DNA of 64,000 bases from Thermothelomyces thermophilus ATCC 42464. Its lineage: Eukaryota > Ascomycota > Sordariomycetes > Sordariales > Chaetomiaceae. Of this stretch, positions 10,351 to 24,572 are shown in pieces. The notes beneath the pieces are model-generated. The model worked only from the letters and a program-made list of their open reading frames with translations. It did not search any database and had not been told where the DNA came from. Position numbers and translations under genes: made by a program. Every line of letters starts with the position of its first letter. Positions within the stretch are counted from its first letter, which is position 1. The DNA lies in assembly GCF_000226095.1 (NCBI RefSeq), contig NC_016472.1:10478001-10542000 (forward strand). The letters run 5' to 3'.

Positions 10351-13300
10351 ATGGTTTAGAATAGAGGTAACCTCGACCTTGATACCGACATAGCTACTAA
10401 CGTTACGGCCAAATAACTGCTCGCTTAGCTTGGTCAACTCTAGTAGCAGATCTAGGAGTTAGACTAGAGAGATAAGGCTACTTAAGCTCGAATCAAGGAA
10501 CTCGAGAACGGCAAAAAGTATTTATAGAAATTAATTAACGAGGCCTATACTAAAATCGAGACGCTTAAGGCTATCAAAGCAAGCCGTATTAAGATCGAAC
10601 TACCTAGCAAATATAAAGGAACTAAGGAAGATCTTATAGGATTCCTAACAAACCTCCGATCCTATTTCTAGATTAATAATGACAAGTTCCTGGATGATAA
10701 AGCTAAAGTCCTTTATATAGCTATAAGACTAGAGGGCAAGGCACTTAGATAGTTTAAGCCTATATAGAATGACTATCTTACTAAGGAAGATAAAGATAAT
10801 TAAGACACGTTTATATAGGTAGTCTTTCGGTCCTATAACCGTTTTAAAGAAGAGCTTCGGAAGGTTTTTAGCGACAAAGACAAGAAAATTCATATATAAG
10901 AAAGACTTGCCAATCTCTGATAGACTAAGTTAGTAGCCTCCTACACTGTATAGTTTAGATAGGATATATTCAAGTCTTAGCTTAACGACAAGGCATTAAT
11001 ATAATTGTTCTATAACGGCCTAAAGGAAAAGGTTAAAGATAAGCTATATAAGTATAATTAGCCTGAGACTCTAGATAAATACATTATATAGGCCATTAGA
11101 ATTGATAATCGGCTCTATATACAAGAGCAGTAGAAACGAGGTCAAATGAACAGAACTATAGTTAAAGCTAACGACAAGAAAAAACGAACATACGCTAGTA
11201 CCTTGTACAGGATACACCCCGGAGCTATAGATATAGACATAGCGCAGAAGCAGGACCAGAAGAAGACGACCAAAGATAAGTCCAATGTTACCTGCTATAA
11301 CTATAGAAAGAAAGGGCACTATAAGCGAGAATGTCGAAGCCCAAAGAAAGAGTAGAAGCCAGTCCCTAGAAAAGAAATCGTAGATATTAACGAAACCACT
11401 AAGAACATTACCAAAATAATAGCTACAAGCTACAAAGATAAGGATAGTAATACGGACAATTTTAGATATGACGGCGATAGAGAAGATAGATAAGTACTAT
11501 ACTCCGAACTAGTTACTATGGACCTAGAGACAGGTCTTGCCGAATGGGATACGGCCGGAGAGTACGTACTACCAATTTCGACTCTCCTAGCCTTAAGATA
11601 GTGGGGTTTCACGATTATACAGAGGCAGGATAGATTATAGATAACTGATACCTAAGGAACTGAAAGACCTAGACCTAATGTTCTATTCCTCTAGGAACGA
11701 ATCAAAGGGTACTGTAACGAAGTTTTCTGGCTTAATATAGAACTATGCGAATAGGATGAACGTTTAACTTAACTTGCCTAGTAGAGCGACAAGATAAGGG
11801 ACAAGACAAGGGAACTTCGATATATTATAGAAACCATTAAAGGAAAATAGCTTATAGTATATGATAGACCTGATAGCTATACCAAGTGTTTTAACGATTA
11901 GCAACTTAGTAACGATATATAGAACCTAGAATATTAGTTTATACACGTAAACCACGGAAAAGACAAGCGTACGTAGGAAAGCTACTAGAAGAAATACTCC
12001 TACCTTAGCATTAGAGTACCTATAGTCTACGTATAGTAGGAAGGATTTGGGAGAGAATTCTAATACCTCCTAGGCAACGCCACGTAACTATACCCTTGAC
12101 ACGAGGCATATATACAAGTGCCCTAGTTCTAGTATATAGTATACAAATGCCAATACCACTTCCACGACAAATTCGAGAATAACTACTAGCTGACCCGACA
12201 AGAAAATGAGGATAGAAGCTTATGCCCTATGGAATAGGTCTACAATATAGGAAACAGAGCGGCCGAATTACTCTGGAAGATTGAAGACCAGAGTCTAGAA
12301 AGCATCACGATAGTTCCAAAACAGGCCTAGCCTAGGCACTATAGAACGGGACGAGACATATGGGACTTATGCTGGAGCAACGATTGCCTTTATCACGCGG
12401 ATAAAAAGAAATTGCGAATTCGGGAGCTTTAGATAAAGCTATAGCACATACGATGGAAAGTAAAACGGACCTAATGGTAGGAAACTACAAGCACCTAATG
12501 GCTTATAGAGATAAGTATAATCGATAAAGCTACTACTAGCCGAATAACTAAAGAGGTTAGTACTGACCTAGGAAACAGGTCAGGGCCCTTCGAGGGGCCT
12601 AAAAACCATTAACGCCTATATAGTGGCAAGTGGTAGCATAGTATAGGAGGAACTGCTGTAAGAGATCACTATATCAGGACCTCCTAGCAGAAATATAGGA
12701 AGTCGCTACAATCTTTAGACGATAACAGTACGACAAGCGACTATAGATAATAGTATAATGGAAATAGTATGAAATGCTTATACTAGTAGATAGTAGAGTA
12801 GAGATAAACCTGATTTCGCCGACGCTTATAAATTAGCTATAGATACCCTAGAGAATGAAGCAGAAGTATAGCCTAGTCAAAGGACTATTTCTGATATAAT
12901 AGGTATATAGAGAGACTAAACCAATTAATATCACTATAGCAAGGAAGACTATAGTAGTTATATTTAGTATTGTAAATATAGGCAATAACAAAGATATAAT
13001 ATTAAGGTTACCATAGTATGAAGATTACAACCTAGACATTAGCTAGAAGAATGGTAGCTACCTACAACCCCAAATAGAGTCATATTCGACTAGCAAGATA
13101 GGGAGCACGCAAGGATCACGAGTAGACGATGCTTAAGGGAAGGCATGTCCTACAGATCTACCGCAAGAGACGAGCAATGGCAGACAGACTACTACAGACT
13201 CTAGAAGAAGCGGTAAAACGACAACGACAATATAATAGGAGGAACGAGCCGAACCGCCGATAGCTGTTCTCTCTGTTAATGAATGTAGAGCACTATAATT

Positions 13301-16300
13301 AGAGTAGTAGGTCAAGACAGGAGAAATTACTAGTATTGCTATAGATGGAACCAAGTTTGTATACTATTAGAAAACCGAGAGACGAGATAAGACTAGGGAA
13401 GTACCGAAGGAATACAAAGGATATCTAGCATTCGAACCGAAACATCTAGAAGGACTACTAGAATATAGCCTATAGGATTATAAGATTAAGCTTAAGGAAG
13501 AAGTATGACTAAAGTTCTTCAAGATTTACTATACGAGCTAGATATAAAACGAAGAACTTAAGCGATATTTAGAGGAGAACCTTCGAAGAGGGTATATCTG
13601 CCTATTAACATCGCTAGCAGGCTACCTAATCCTATTTATACCTAAGAAAGATAGAAAGCTATAGTTATATATCGACTATTAGTAACTTAACGAATAGACT
13701 ATAAAAAACCGATACCTGTTACTACTAATCTTACGGCTCTAAGATCAGTTAGTAGGAGCCTAATATTTCACACGTCTTGACTTGCCATCGGCCTATAACT
13801 ATATACGGATCAAAGAAGGCGACGAGTAGAAAACGGCCTTTAGGATACCCTATAGCCATTACAAGTACCTCGTCATGCCATTCGGACTTACAAACACGCT
13901 AGCAACGTTCTAAGCCCTGATTAATCAAGCTATCCGACCCTTTCTCGACAAATTTACAGTATATTATCTTGACAATATACTTATCTTCTCTAAGACGATA
14001 GACGAACACTAGAAGCACGTAAAAGTAGTACTAGATACGCTACACGTATATAAACTATTAGTTAACAAGGAAAAGAGCGAATTCCACGTTAGGAAAATAG
14101 TGTTTTTAGGGTATAAAATATCCCTAAGACAAATTTAGATAGAATCTTCTAAGGTTAAAGCTATTAAGAATTAGCTATAACTAACGATAATCACAGAAGT
14201 ACGAAGCTTCATCAGATTTATAAACTTTTACCAAATGTTTATTAGGAACTTTAGAGCGATTATACGACCTTTATACGAACTTACCAAGAAGAATGCTAAA
14301 TTCTAATGGGAAGGGCAATACAAGCAAGCATTTATATAGATCTGCGACACCATTACTAAAGACCTAGTACTAGTACTACCAGATCCTAAGAAACTATTTG
14401 AGGTGGAAATGGACGCTTCAGACTATGCTATTAGAGGATAATTAGGATAATAAGATAGATAAGGAAAGCTATATCCTATAGCCTTCTTTTTAAAGAAGCT
14501 TGATAGACTATGTCTTAATTATCCGATCTACGACAAGGAACTACTTGCGATTATCGAAGCTTTCAAGGAATGGCGACTATACCTTAGTGATACAATTAAA
14601 CTAGTATAGGTATATATAGATTATAAGAACCTACGATACTTTACGACAACAAAGGAGCTTAATAGACAACAAATATAATAGGTAGAATTCCTTACGGAAT
14701 TTAACTTCGAGATCTGCTACAAGAAGGGCAAAGAGAATGTATAAGCAGATACCTTAAGCCGACAAACGGATCATACAGAAGAACGGACAGAAACAACACC
14801 ACCGTTATTCAAGGAATGGACAGACAGAACGCTACATTACGAAACGTAGGCACCTATAGAAGATAATCTACTCGACTCATTCTTAAAATGTTACGTAATC
14901 TTCCGAGAAGAAAGGACCGACGAGACATAGTATTAAGCGACACCCGGACTAGTAGTACCTAACGGAGTAGAAGAAAGAGATAGGAAACTCTAGTACCGAG
15001 GCAAAGCGTATATCTATGATAAAGATCAATAGCTATGAATGATTTAAGAACTCTATAAGTCGAAACTCGGAGGATATAAAGGAGTTATAAAGACTGTCGT
15101 ATAAGTTAAGAAACACTATGACTTTCTATAGTTAACGACAAGAGTTAAGGAAGTCGTACGAAGCTACGACATCTACAATCGAAGTAAAACGGCATAATAC
15201 AAGCCATATAGGCTACTTTAGCCACTACTAACACCTGACAAACTATAGAGTTTGGTCATAATAGACTTTATTACAAAGCTACTAGAATCTATAGACATAG
15301 CTATAGGAGTGATCTATAATAGTATCCTTACTATAGTAGATCGCCTAACTAAATAGGTATACTTCTTCCCTTATAAGGAGTCCTAGATAGTAGAACAATT
15401 GGCAGACGTAATCTATCGGCAAGTTACATTAGTATACGCTTAGCTATAAGAATGGATTACCAATAGAGATACCAAGTTCGTATCGAAGTTCTAGTAAGCG
15501 TTAATATAATGATTAGGCATTAATAGCAAACTGTTAACGGCATATTACCTGCAGACCGACAGACAAACGGAGCGACTAAACCAAGTCGTCGAATAGTATC
15601 TCTATTCTTACGTCAACTACTAATAAGACAACTAGGTCATGCTATTACCAATAGTATAACTCGCTTATAATATATTACCAACAGAAACAACTAAGGTTAT
15701 ACCATTCTTCGTAAACTACAGATATAAAGTAGACCTTAGACAAGGACTAGAGGTTATAGTACCAAGAGCAGTAGTCAAAGTAGAACAGATACACGCACTA
15801 TATAGGAAGCTTAAAAAGGAACTCGAGTTTGTCAAGACTAGAATAAAGAATTACTATAACAAATATAGGCTCGAGGGACCTTACCTAGAGAGGGGAGACA
15901 AAGTCTACCTAATTATACGGAACTTACAAACCAAACGACTAAGCACAAAGCTAGACTTTAAGAAGGTCAGACCCTTCGTTATCAAAGAACAAATTTCGAC
16001 ATCTAACTACCGACTATCGTTACTATTATCTATATGACTACAGATAGATATTTTTCATATTTCACTTCTCGAACCAGTACCGAAAAACGCTAAGGTTATT
16101 ATAAATATCGAGGCAAAAGATAAGGAAGAAAAATAAGACGTCGAAGAAATTCTAGATTTATATATTATTAATAAGGAACTATAGTACCTAGTTAAATAGC
16201 TTGATTTTAGACTAGAAGACAGCTTATAGGAACTAATTAAGAATCTAAATTGCCCTAAGAAACTAGAGCAGTTCTACCGGCAGAACCCGGATCGACCAAA

Positions 16301-16332
16301 GGAAAACCTAGGACAGAATCAAAGACAGTACC
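10351..16332 (+). pseudogene. E1 gag-pol with chromodomain, inactivated by RIP
   Basis: Domains in order, interrupted by many TAG/TAA stops: a Gln-rich coiled-coil gag from the ATG at 10351; a zinc knuckle at 11293-11334 in which the second Cys is Tyr; an aspartic protease site near 12786 (VDS followed by R instead of the usual Gly); reverse transcriptase with YLDN at 13975-13986 in place of YLDD; RNase H (MDASDYA, about 14410); integrase core (DFITKLLES, about 15260) and its C-terminal GDKVYLI block; and a chromodomain about 16136-16235 (VEEILDLYIINKEL). The order fits chromoviruses, whose chromodomain directs integration to H3K9-methylated chromatin. The same changes in several sites (G-to-A, C-to-T) explain the loss of catalytic residues. 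Confidence 0.85.
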
Positions 16333-16770
16333 CTAGTCGATAATATCGGCGGCATTATTAATCTCTGACAAGGGCATAGTAGGCACCTCTTGCCACTCCC
16401 ATCGCTTAACCTCCTCTAACTCGTCCAAGGTCGATAGACTACGCGCTACCATGTCGGCACCCTTCTCTACAAAAAACTCCTTCTGCTGACGAAGACGCCG
16501 GAGCCGTGTAAGCTTTTCGGATAACTTGTGCTAGGCTTCTTCTAGACGGCATTAGGACTTATCTAGCTTAAGTTCGGTATAACATTTAGTATCCTTAATA
16601 TAATGCTACTCCTAGAGAATACGATCTACTAGAACAAATATTAGGAATCATATTTAAAAAAAAAAAAAAAAAGAAGAAAGACATACTTATAGGAAGAAAG
16701 CAGGATGCTAGAGCTATTATAAGAATAACCTCAATAGATATAGGCTTTATAACGCTTTATACGCGCGATC
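16333..16770 (-). pseudogene. E1 antisense ORF relic between chromodomain and 3' LTR
   Basis: On the strand opposite gag-pol, ending at a TAG at 16333-16335 that lies tail-to-tail with pol, the sequence reads LRRLRQQKEFFVEKGADMVA followed by RSLSTLDELEEVKRWEWQEV, with a charged coiled-coil upstream. The same motif appears in E2 (plus strand) and E3 (minus strand), and a diverged form in H. The product is unknown; the N-terminal boundary is approximate because stops and possible introns blur it. Confidence 0.6.
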
Positions 16771-17024
16771 ATTTTGCAGATAAGGCCTTATAACGCGTAC
16801 CAAGAGCAAGGTATAACGATAAAACCATTCTTAGCGATGTTCTAAGCAAGGGAAGTACGGTAACATATGGAATACGACTTCCGTTTCTCTATTGGCATCC
16901 TATTAATATGGCGACTATAATACAGAAATAGGAAGAATATAGTACTTATAAGCAAAAGGTATTAGCGCTATTTAAAATAGCCTAAGAGGGCTTTCGGGTC
17001 GAAAGCCTTAAAGGAGGGGCATCG

Positions 17025-17471
17025 TGTTATAGATAAGTATATAGACAGCCTAGCAGGCTATAGCTAGGACACGGGACATTCCGATAGCTAATTACTTGAT
17101 AAACCGATTAGAAGATTATCACCGCCAAGACTAAGGTCTTCACTAGTGATAATAACATGTTACCGTCGATAACGCGGAATCACAGAGTAAAAGGAGAAAT
17201 GGTGCTAGTAATAACTATTAAAGAGGGACAAATAAATCGTATATATATAGCTAGCTAGTCACTCGTTCGGTGGACTCTAGGAGTTTACTAGTAGTAATAA
17301 TCACAATTATAGTACTTATACTAGGTATTACTAATTACTGTAAGAGATAACTTTAGTGTTATTATAAACCTTTTGGCTTTACCAAATCCCTTAGACGACC
17401 TGCTTACTAGTTCTACCTAATCTATCTTCGTCTAAACCCTTTCAGAAGAAGTCTAAGTTAGATTCGTCATA
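17025..17471 (+). repeat. E1 3' LTR
   Basis: 447 bp, preceded by the polypurine tract at about 17008-17024 and followed by TAGAT, the copy of the 5' target site. Confidence 0.88.
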
Positions 17472-17497
17472 TAGATTAAGCAAGACAAGTAGGCAGG
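17472..17497 (-). repeat. left LTR of chromovirus H, piece 2
   Basis: Twenty-six bases (TAGATTAAGC...GGCAGG) continue the H LTR after E1 and end at the E2 insertion site; they match 39640-39660 of the intact H LTR apart from G/A changes. Confidence 0.75.
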
Positions 17498-17917
17498 TAT
17501 GACGAACCCAACTCAGACTTCTTCTAAAAGGGTTTAGACGAAGGTAGATTGAGCGGGACAGGTAGGCAGGTCGTCTAAGGGATTCGGTGAAGCCAAAGGG
17601 TTTATAACAACACTTAGAGTTGTCTCTCATAGTAATTAGCAATGCTTGGTATAAGTACTGTGATTGTGATTGTTACTACTGGTGAACTCCTAGAGTCTAC
17701 TATAATGAGTGACTATCTATATGTATATATAATCTCAGTGATCACTCGTAATTACGGTGATTGTAAGTGATCGTATGGTGATGATTACCCTGATCACTGG
17801 TGAGCGTAGTAATCACTATGCTTCCCTATGTTGTGATTGGTCCTTTCGTTCCTTTGGCTTGATTGGTCTGTCTGTACCGGTGGCTTAGGTAGCATCTATA
17901 TGTATATTTCCGTGATA
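17498..17917 (-). repeat. E2 3' LTR (left copy)
   Basis: 420 bp; the U3 part (right portion in window coordinates) contains several copies of the palindrome GTGATCAC and close variants. Confidence 0.87.
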
Positions 17918-18129
17918 CGATGCCCTCCCTCTAAGGCTTTTAACCCGAAAGCCCTCTTTTTAGGCTGTTTTAAATAGCACTAACATTCCTTGCGTTCCCT
18001 GTATGTGTTCTTTCTCCTTAGCCCTTGTTGCCCTTTATACTGTTAATTATATTGTCTAATGCGTATAGATCCCTAGCGTCTATTCGTTATAAGCGTTTAG
18101 CTTAGTTTATTTCCGATCATAGGTTTATA

Positions 18130-18563
18130 GTAATAGCGTATTCCCATTATATAGAGTATAACTAAGTATATAAGATAATTAAAAAATCTTATTACTATAA
18201 GGCTTATATGTGTTAGGGTTATACTTACGATAGTTCTAGCGTTCTAGTTTCTTCTTATAAGTTCCTGTTTCTTTGCGAGGGTACGCTTCTAATCGCCTTA
18301 TAGTAGATCGTATTATACGCGAACAACGTCATTTAAAGGCTAAAGAGAAAGAGGCCAAAGCCTTGCTACGGGAATATTAGCGTAAAGCGTCTAAGGCATT
18401 AGCCTATCTGACTCGGGTTCGTGAATAACGAGAGTTCCTGGTAGAGAAGGGAGCAGATATGGTTATACAGGGTTTGTCGAATCTAGACGAATTGGAGGCG
18501 GTAGAATAGCAGGAATTAGGGGCCGTTATGTAACTTAGCAGTGGCGTTGAGGTTGTTAACTAG
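18130..18563 (+). pseudogene. E2 antisense ORF relic
   Basis: On the plus strand, opposite pol of E2: HLKAKEKEAKALLRE and then LVEKGADMVIQGLSNLDELE, ending at TAG 18561-18563 next to the end of pol. It aligns residue for residue with the E3 relic and has only a few TAG/TAA interruptions at CAG/CAA positions. Upstream, KKSYYYKAYM and SSSVLVSSYKF in another frame suggest a spliced or frameshifted N-terminal part. Confidence 0.6.
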
Positions 18564-21500
18564 GGTGCTGTTTTTGGTTCTGTCCTAGGTTTGCCTTTGG
18601 CCGATCTAGGTTCTGTCGGTAGAACTGCTCTAGTTTCTTAGGGCAATTTAGATTCTTGACTAATTCCTATAAACTGTCTTCTAGTCTAAAATCAAGCTAT
18701 TTGACTAGGTACTATAGTTCCCTATTAATAATATATGAATCTAGAATTTCTTCGACGTCCTATTCTTCCTCTTTGTCCTTTGCTTTAATATATATAGCAA
18801 CCTTAGCATTTTTCGGTACTAGTTTAAGAAGTAAAATATAAAAAACATCCGTCTGTAGTTACATAGATAATAGTAACGATAGTTAATAGTTAGATGTCGA
18901 AATTCATTCTTTGATAACAAAGGGTCTGACCTTCTTAAAGTCTAGCTTTATGCTTGGTCGTTTAGTTTACAAGTTTCGTACGATTAGGTAGACTTTGTCT
19001 CCCCTTTCTAGGCAAGGTCCCTTAAGCCTGTGTTTGTCGTAGTAGTTCTTTATCCTCGTTTTGACAAACTCGAGTTCCTTTTTAAGCTTTTTATATAGTG
19101 CGTACATTTGTTTTACTTTGACTGCTGCTCTCGGCACTGTGATCTCTAGTCCTTATCTAAGGTCTGCTTCATATCTGTAGTTTGCGAAGAATGGTGTGAC
19201 CTTAGTCGTTTCTATTAGTATCGTATTGTAAGCAAGTTATACTATTAGTAACAATATAACCTAGTCGTTTTGCTAATAGTTGATGTAAGAACGGAGATAC
19301 TATTTGACGACTTAGTTTAGTTGCTCTGTTTGTCTGTCGGTCTATAGGTGATATGCCGTTAATAGCTTGCTATTAACGCCTAATTGTCGTATTAACGCTT
19401 GCCAGAACTTTGATACGAATTTGGTATCTCTGTCGGTGATCCATTCTTACAGCCAAGTATATACTAATGTAACTTGCCAATAGATCACGTCTGCTAGCTA
19501 TTTAGCTATCTAGGATTCCTTGTAAGGGAAGAAGTATACCCATTTAGTCAGGCAATCTACTATAGTAAGGATACTATCGTAGATCACTCCTATGGCTATG
19601 TCTTTGGATTCTGGCAGCTTCGTGATAAAGTCTATCGTGACTAAGCTCTATGGTTTGTCAGGTGTTAGCAATGGCTAAAGTAACCTATACAGCTTATATC
19701 GTGCCATTTTGCTTCGGTTACAGATGTCGTAGTTTCGTACGACTTCTTTAACTCGTGCCGTTAACTATGGAAAGTCGTAGTGTTTCTTGACTTGTGTAAC
19801 AGTTTTTATAACTCCTTTATATCCTCCGAGTTTCGATTTATAGAGCTCTCGAATCATTCGCAGCTATTGATCTTTATTATAGATATACGCTTTGCCTTGG
19901 TACTAGAGTTTCCTATCTTTTTCTTCTACTCCGTCAGGTACTACTAGTCTGGGTGCTGCTTGATACTATGTCTCGTTAATCCTTTCTTCTCGAAGGATTA
20001 TATAATATTCTAGGAATGAGTCGAGTGGATTGTCTTCTACGGGTGTCTACGTTTCGTGATGTAGTGTTCTATCTATTCGTTCCTTGAATAACGGTGGCGT
20101 TGTTTCCGTTTGTCCTTCTATATGATCCGTTTGTCGGCTTAAGGTATCTACTTATACATTCTCTTTACCCTTCTTGTAATAGATCTTAAAATTGAATTCT
20201 ATAAGGAATTCTACCTATTATATTTATCATCTGTTAAGCTCCTTTGTCATTATAAAGTATCGCAAATTCTTATAATCTATATACACTTATACTAGTTTAA
20301 TTATACTACTAAGGTATAGTTACTATTTCTTAAAAGCTTTGACAATTATAAGTAATTCCTTATTATAGATTAGATAATTGAGACGTAGTCTATCGAGCTT
20401 CTTTAAAAAGAAGGCTATAGGATGTAGCTTCCTTTATTCGTCTCGTTATCCCAATTATCCTCTGATAGTATAGTCTAAAGCGTCCGTTTCCACCTTAAAT
20501 AGCTTCTTAGGGTTTAGCAGCACCAGTACTAGATCTTTAGTAATGGCGTCGCGGATCTATATAAATGCTTGCTTGTGTCGCTCTTCCTATTGGAATTTAG
20601 CGTTCTTCTTAGTAAGTTTGTACAAAGGTCATACGATCGCTCTAAAGTTCCTAATAAACATCCGGTAGAAGTTTGTAAACCCGATGAAACTTCGTACTTC
20701 CGTGACTAACGTCGGTCGTAGCTAATCCTTAATAGCTTCAACCTTTAAAGGTTCTATCTAGATTTGTCCTAGGGATATTTCGTATCCTAAAAATACCGTT
20801 TTCCTAACGTGGAATTTACTCTTTTCCTTATTAACTAATAGCTTATACGCGTATAATGTATCTAGTACTACTCTTACGTGCTTCCGGTATTCGTCTATTG
20901 TCTTAGAGAAGATAAGTATGTCGTCAAGATAATATATCGTAAATTTATCGAGAAAGGGTCAGATAGCTTGATCAATTAGGGCTTAGAACGTTGCTAGCGC
21001 GTTTGTAAGTCTAAATGGCATGACAAGGTACTTATAGTGGCCATAGGGTATCCTAAAGGCCGTTTTCCACTTGTTGCCTTCTTTAATCTATATATAGTTA
21101 TAGGCCGATGGCAAGTCAAGACGCGTAAAATATTAGGCTCCTACTAACTAATCTCGGAGCTATAAGATTAGCAGTAACAGGTATCGGTTTTTTATAGTCT
21201 ATTCATTAAGTTACCGATAGTTAACGTATAACTATAGCTTTCTATCCTTCTTAGGTATAAATAGGATTAGGTAGCCTACTAGCGATATTAATAGGCAGAT
21301 ATATCCTCTTCGAAGGTTCTCCTCCAAATACCACTTAAGTTCTTCATTCTATATCTAGCTTATATAGTAAATCTTAAAGAACTTTAGTCGTGCTCCTTCC
21401 TTAAGCTTGATCTCGTAATCCTATAGGCCGTGTTCTAGTAATCCTTCCAGATGTTTCGGTTCGAATGCTAGGTATCCTTCGTATTCCTTTGGTACTTCCC

Positions 21501-24500
21501 TAGTCTTGTCTCATCTCTCGGTTTTCTAATAGTATATAAACTTGGTTCCGTCTATAGCAATGCTAGCGATTTCTCCTATCTCAACCTACTATTCTAATTG
21601 TAGCGCTCCGCATTCGTTAACGGAGAGAACAGCTATCGACGGTTTAGCTCGTTCCTCCTATTGCATCGTCGTTGTCGTTTTGCCGCTTCTTCCAGAGTCC
21701 GTAGTAGTCTATCTGCCACTGCCTATCTCTTATAGTAGATCTATAGGACATGCCTTTCCTCGAGCATTGTCCTCTTGCGATCCTTGTATACTCCCTATCT
21801 TGCTAGTCAAATATGACTCTATTTGGGGTTATAAGTAGCTACTATTCTTCTAGCTAATGTCTAGGTTATAATCTTTATACTATAGTAACCCTAATATTAT
21901 ATCTTTGTCGTTGCCTATGTCTATAATACTAAATATGACTACTATAGTTTTCCTTACTATAGTGATGTTAATTAGTTTGGTCTCCCTATATACCTATTAT
22001 GTTAGAAATGGCCCTTTGACTATGCTATACTTCTGCTTTATTCTCTAGGGTATCTGTAGCTAATTTACAAGCGTCGGCAAAATTAGGTTTATCTTTGCTC
22101 TACTATCCACTAGTACAAGCATTTCGTGCTATTTCTATTGTGCTATTATCTATAATCGCTTGTCTTGCTACCGTTGTCTAAAAATTGTAGCAATTTCCTA
22201 TGTTTCTGCCGGGAGGTCTCGATATAGTGGTCTCTTATGCTAGTTCCTCCTATATTACGCTACTACCTGCTGCTACGTAGGCGTTAATGGTTTCTAGGCC
22301 CCTCGAAGGGCCCTAACCCGTTTCCTAGGTCAGTATTAACCTCTTTAATCGTTTGGCTAATAGCGGCTTTATCTATTATACTTATTTCTATAAGCCATTA
22401 GGTACTTATAGCTTCTTACCATTAGGTCTGTTCTGCTTTTCGTCGTATATACTATAGCTTTATCTAAAGCTCCTAAATTCGTAACTTCTTTTTATCCGTA
22501 TAGTAGAGGTAATTGTTACTCTAGTATAAGTCCTATATATTTCGTCCTATTCTGCAGTACCTAGGCTAGGCTCGTTTTGGAACTATCGTAATGCTTTCTA
22601 GACTCTGGTCTTTAATCTTCCAGAGCAATTCGGCCGCTCTGTTTCCTGCATCGTAGACCTATTCCACCAGGCGTAAGCTTCTGTCCTCATTTTCTTGTCA
22701 AGTCGGCCAGTGGTTGTTCTCGAATTTGTCGCGGAAGTGGTATTAGCATTCGTATACCACACATTAGAACCAAGGTACTTGCATATGTGCCTCATGTCAA
22801 GGGTGCAATCGTGTAGCATTGCCTGGGAGGTATTGGAATTCTCTCCTAAATCCTTCCTACTATACGTAGACCATAGGTACTCTAATGCTAAGGTAGGAGT
22901 ATTTCTTCTAGTAGCTTTCCTATATACGCTTGTCTTTTCCGTGGTTCGCGTGTATGAACTGATATTTTAGGTTCCGTACGTCGTTACTAAGTTACTAATC
23001 GTTAAAGCATTTGGCGTAGCTATTAGGTCTATTATATACTATAAGCTGTTCTCCTTTGATAGTTTCTATAATATGTCGGAGTTCCCTTGTCTTATCCCTT
23101 ATCTTATTACTTTACTAGGCAAGTTAAGTTAAACGTTTATCCTATTTGTATAGTTCTATATTAAGCTAGAAAACTTTGTTATAGTACTCTTTAATTCGTT
23201 CCTATAGGAATAGAACATTAGGTCCGGGTCTTTCGGTTCCTTAGGTATCGGTTGTCCACAATCTATCCTACCTCTATATAACTATAAAACCCTACTACCC
23301 CAAGGCTAGGAGAATCGAAATTAGCGGTACATACTCTCTAGTCGTGTCCTATTTAGCAAGACCCGTCTCTAGGTTTACAGTAACTAGTTTGGAATACGGT
23401 ACTTGTTTGTCTTTACCATTACCGTTATGTCTAAAACTGTCTATGTCACTGCCCCTATCTTTGTAGCTTATAGCTACTACTTCGGTAATATTCTTGGTAG
23501 TTTTGTCAATATCCGCGATTTCTTTTCTAGGGATTGGCTTCTACTCTTTCTTTAGGCTTTGACATTCTCGCTTATAGTGCCCTTTCTTTCTATAGTTATA
23601 GTAGGTAACATTAGACTTGTCTTTGGTTATCTTCTTCTAGTCCTGCTTCTATGCTATATCTATATCTATAGCTCTAGGGTACGTCCTATATGAAGTATTA
23701 ACGTACGTTTGCTTTTTCTTGTCGTTAGCTTTGACTATAGTTCTATTCGTTTGACCTCGTTTTTGCTGCTCTTGTATATAGAGCCGATTATCGATTCTGA
23801 TGGCCTATACGATGTATTTGTCTAAAGTCTCAGGTCAATTGTACTTATATAGCTCGTCTTTGACCTTTTCCTTTAGGCCATTATAGAACAATTACATTAA
23901 CGCCTCGTCGTTAAGCTGAGACTTGAACATATCCTATCTAAACTATATAGCGTAGGAGGCTACTAACTTAGTCTGTCAGAGATTGGCAAGTCTTTCTTAT
24001 ATATAGATTTTCTCGTCTTTATCGCTAAAAACCTTCTAAAGCTCTTCTTCAAAACAATTATAAGATCGGAAGACTACCTATATAAACACATCTCAGTCGT
24101 CTTTATCTTCCTTGGTAAGGTAGTTATTCTATATAGGCTTGAACTATCTAAGTGCCTTGCCTTCTAGTCTCGTAGCTATATAAAGGACTTTAGCTTTTTT
24201 ATCTAGAAACTTGTCGTTATTAAGCTAGAAGTAGGATTAGAGGTTTATTAGGAATCCTACGAGATCTTCCTTGGTTCCTCTATATTTACTAGGTAGTTTA
24301 ATCTTAATATAGCTCGCTTTAACGGTCTTAAGCGTCTCGATTTTAGCATAAGCCTTGTTAATTAATTTCTACAAGTACTTTTCGCTGTTCTCGAGTTCCT
24401 TGATTCGAGCTTAAGCAGCCTTGTCTCTCTAGTCTAATTCCTAGATCTACTACTAGAGTTGACTAAGCTAGGCAAGCAGTTATTCAGCCGTAACGTTAGT

Positions 24501-24545
24501 AGCCATATCAGTATCAAGGTCGAAGTCACCTCCGTTCTAAACTAT
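18564..24545 (-). pseudogene. E2 gag-pol with chromodomain, inactivated
   Basis: Same domain order as E1 on the minus strand. The reverse transcriptase keeps YLDD (about 20918-20929), unlike E1 and E3, so this copy was spared at that codon. The gag start codon is ATA instead of ATG (near 24540). The integrase C-terminal block lies at about 18930-19100 and the chromodomain at about 18700-18800. Stops from CAG, CAA and TGG codons occur throughout. Confidence 0.85.
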
Positions 24546-24572
24546 AATAGAATAAAGGGAGTAGTAATAATA

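Larger units (their letters stand above)
9877..17471 (+). mobile_element. chromovirus E1, full length, inserted in the H left LTR
   Basis: A 7.6-kb Ty3/Gypsy element with 447-bp LTRs at both ends (TGTCAC...CATA and TGTTAT...CATA), a purine tract (AAAGGAGGGGCATCG) abutting the 3' LTR, and an exact 5-bp target duplication TAGAT at 9872-9876 and 17472-17476. It carries gag-pol with a C-terminal chromodomain. The two LTRs differ mainly by C/T or G/A at CpA/TpG positions, showing that RIP rather than age drives their divergence. Dead. Confidence 0.88.

Noticed and set aside
22695-22970. Short plus-strand frames inside E2 and similar ones in E1, E3 and H
   Set aside because: Antisense of pol in RIPed DNA, chance open stretches unlike the conserved antisense relic near the 3' LTR.
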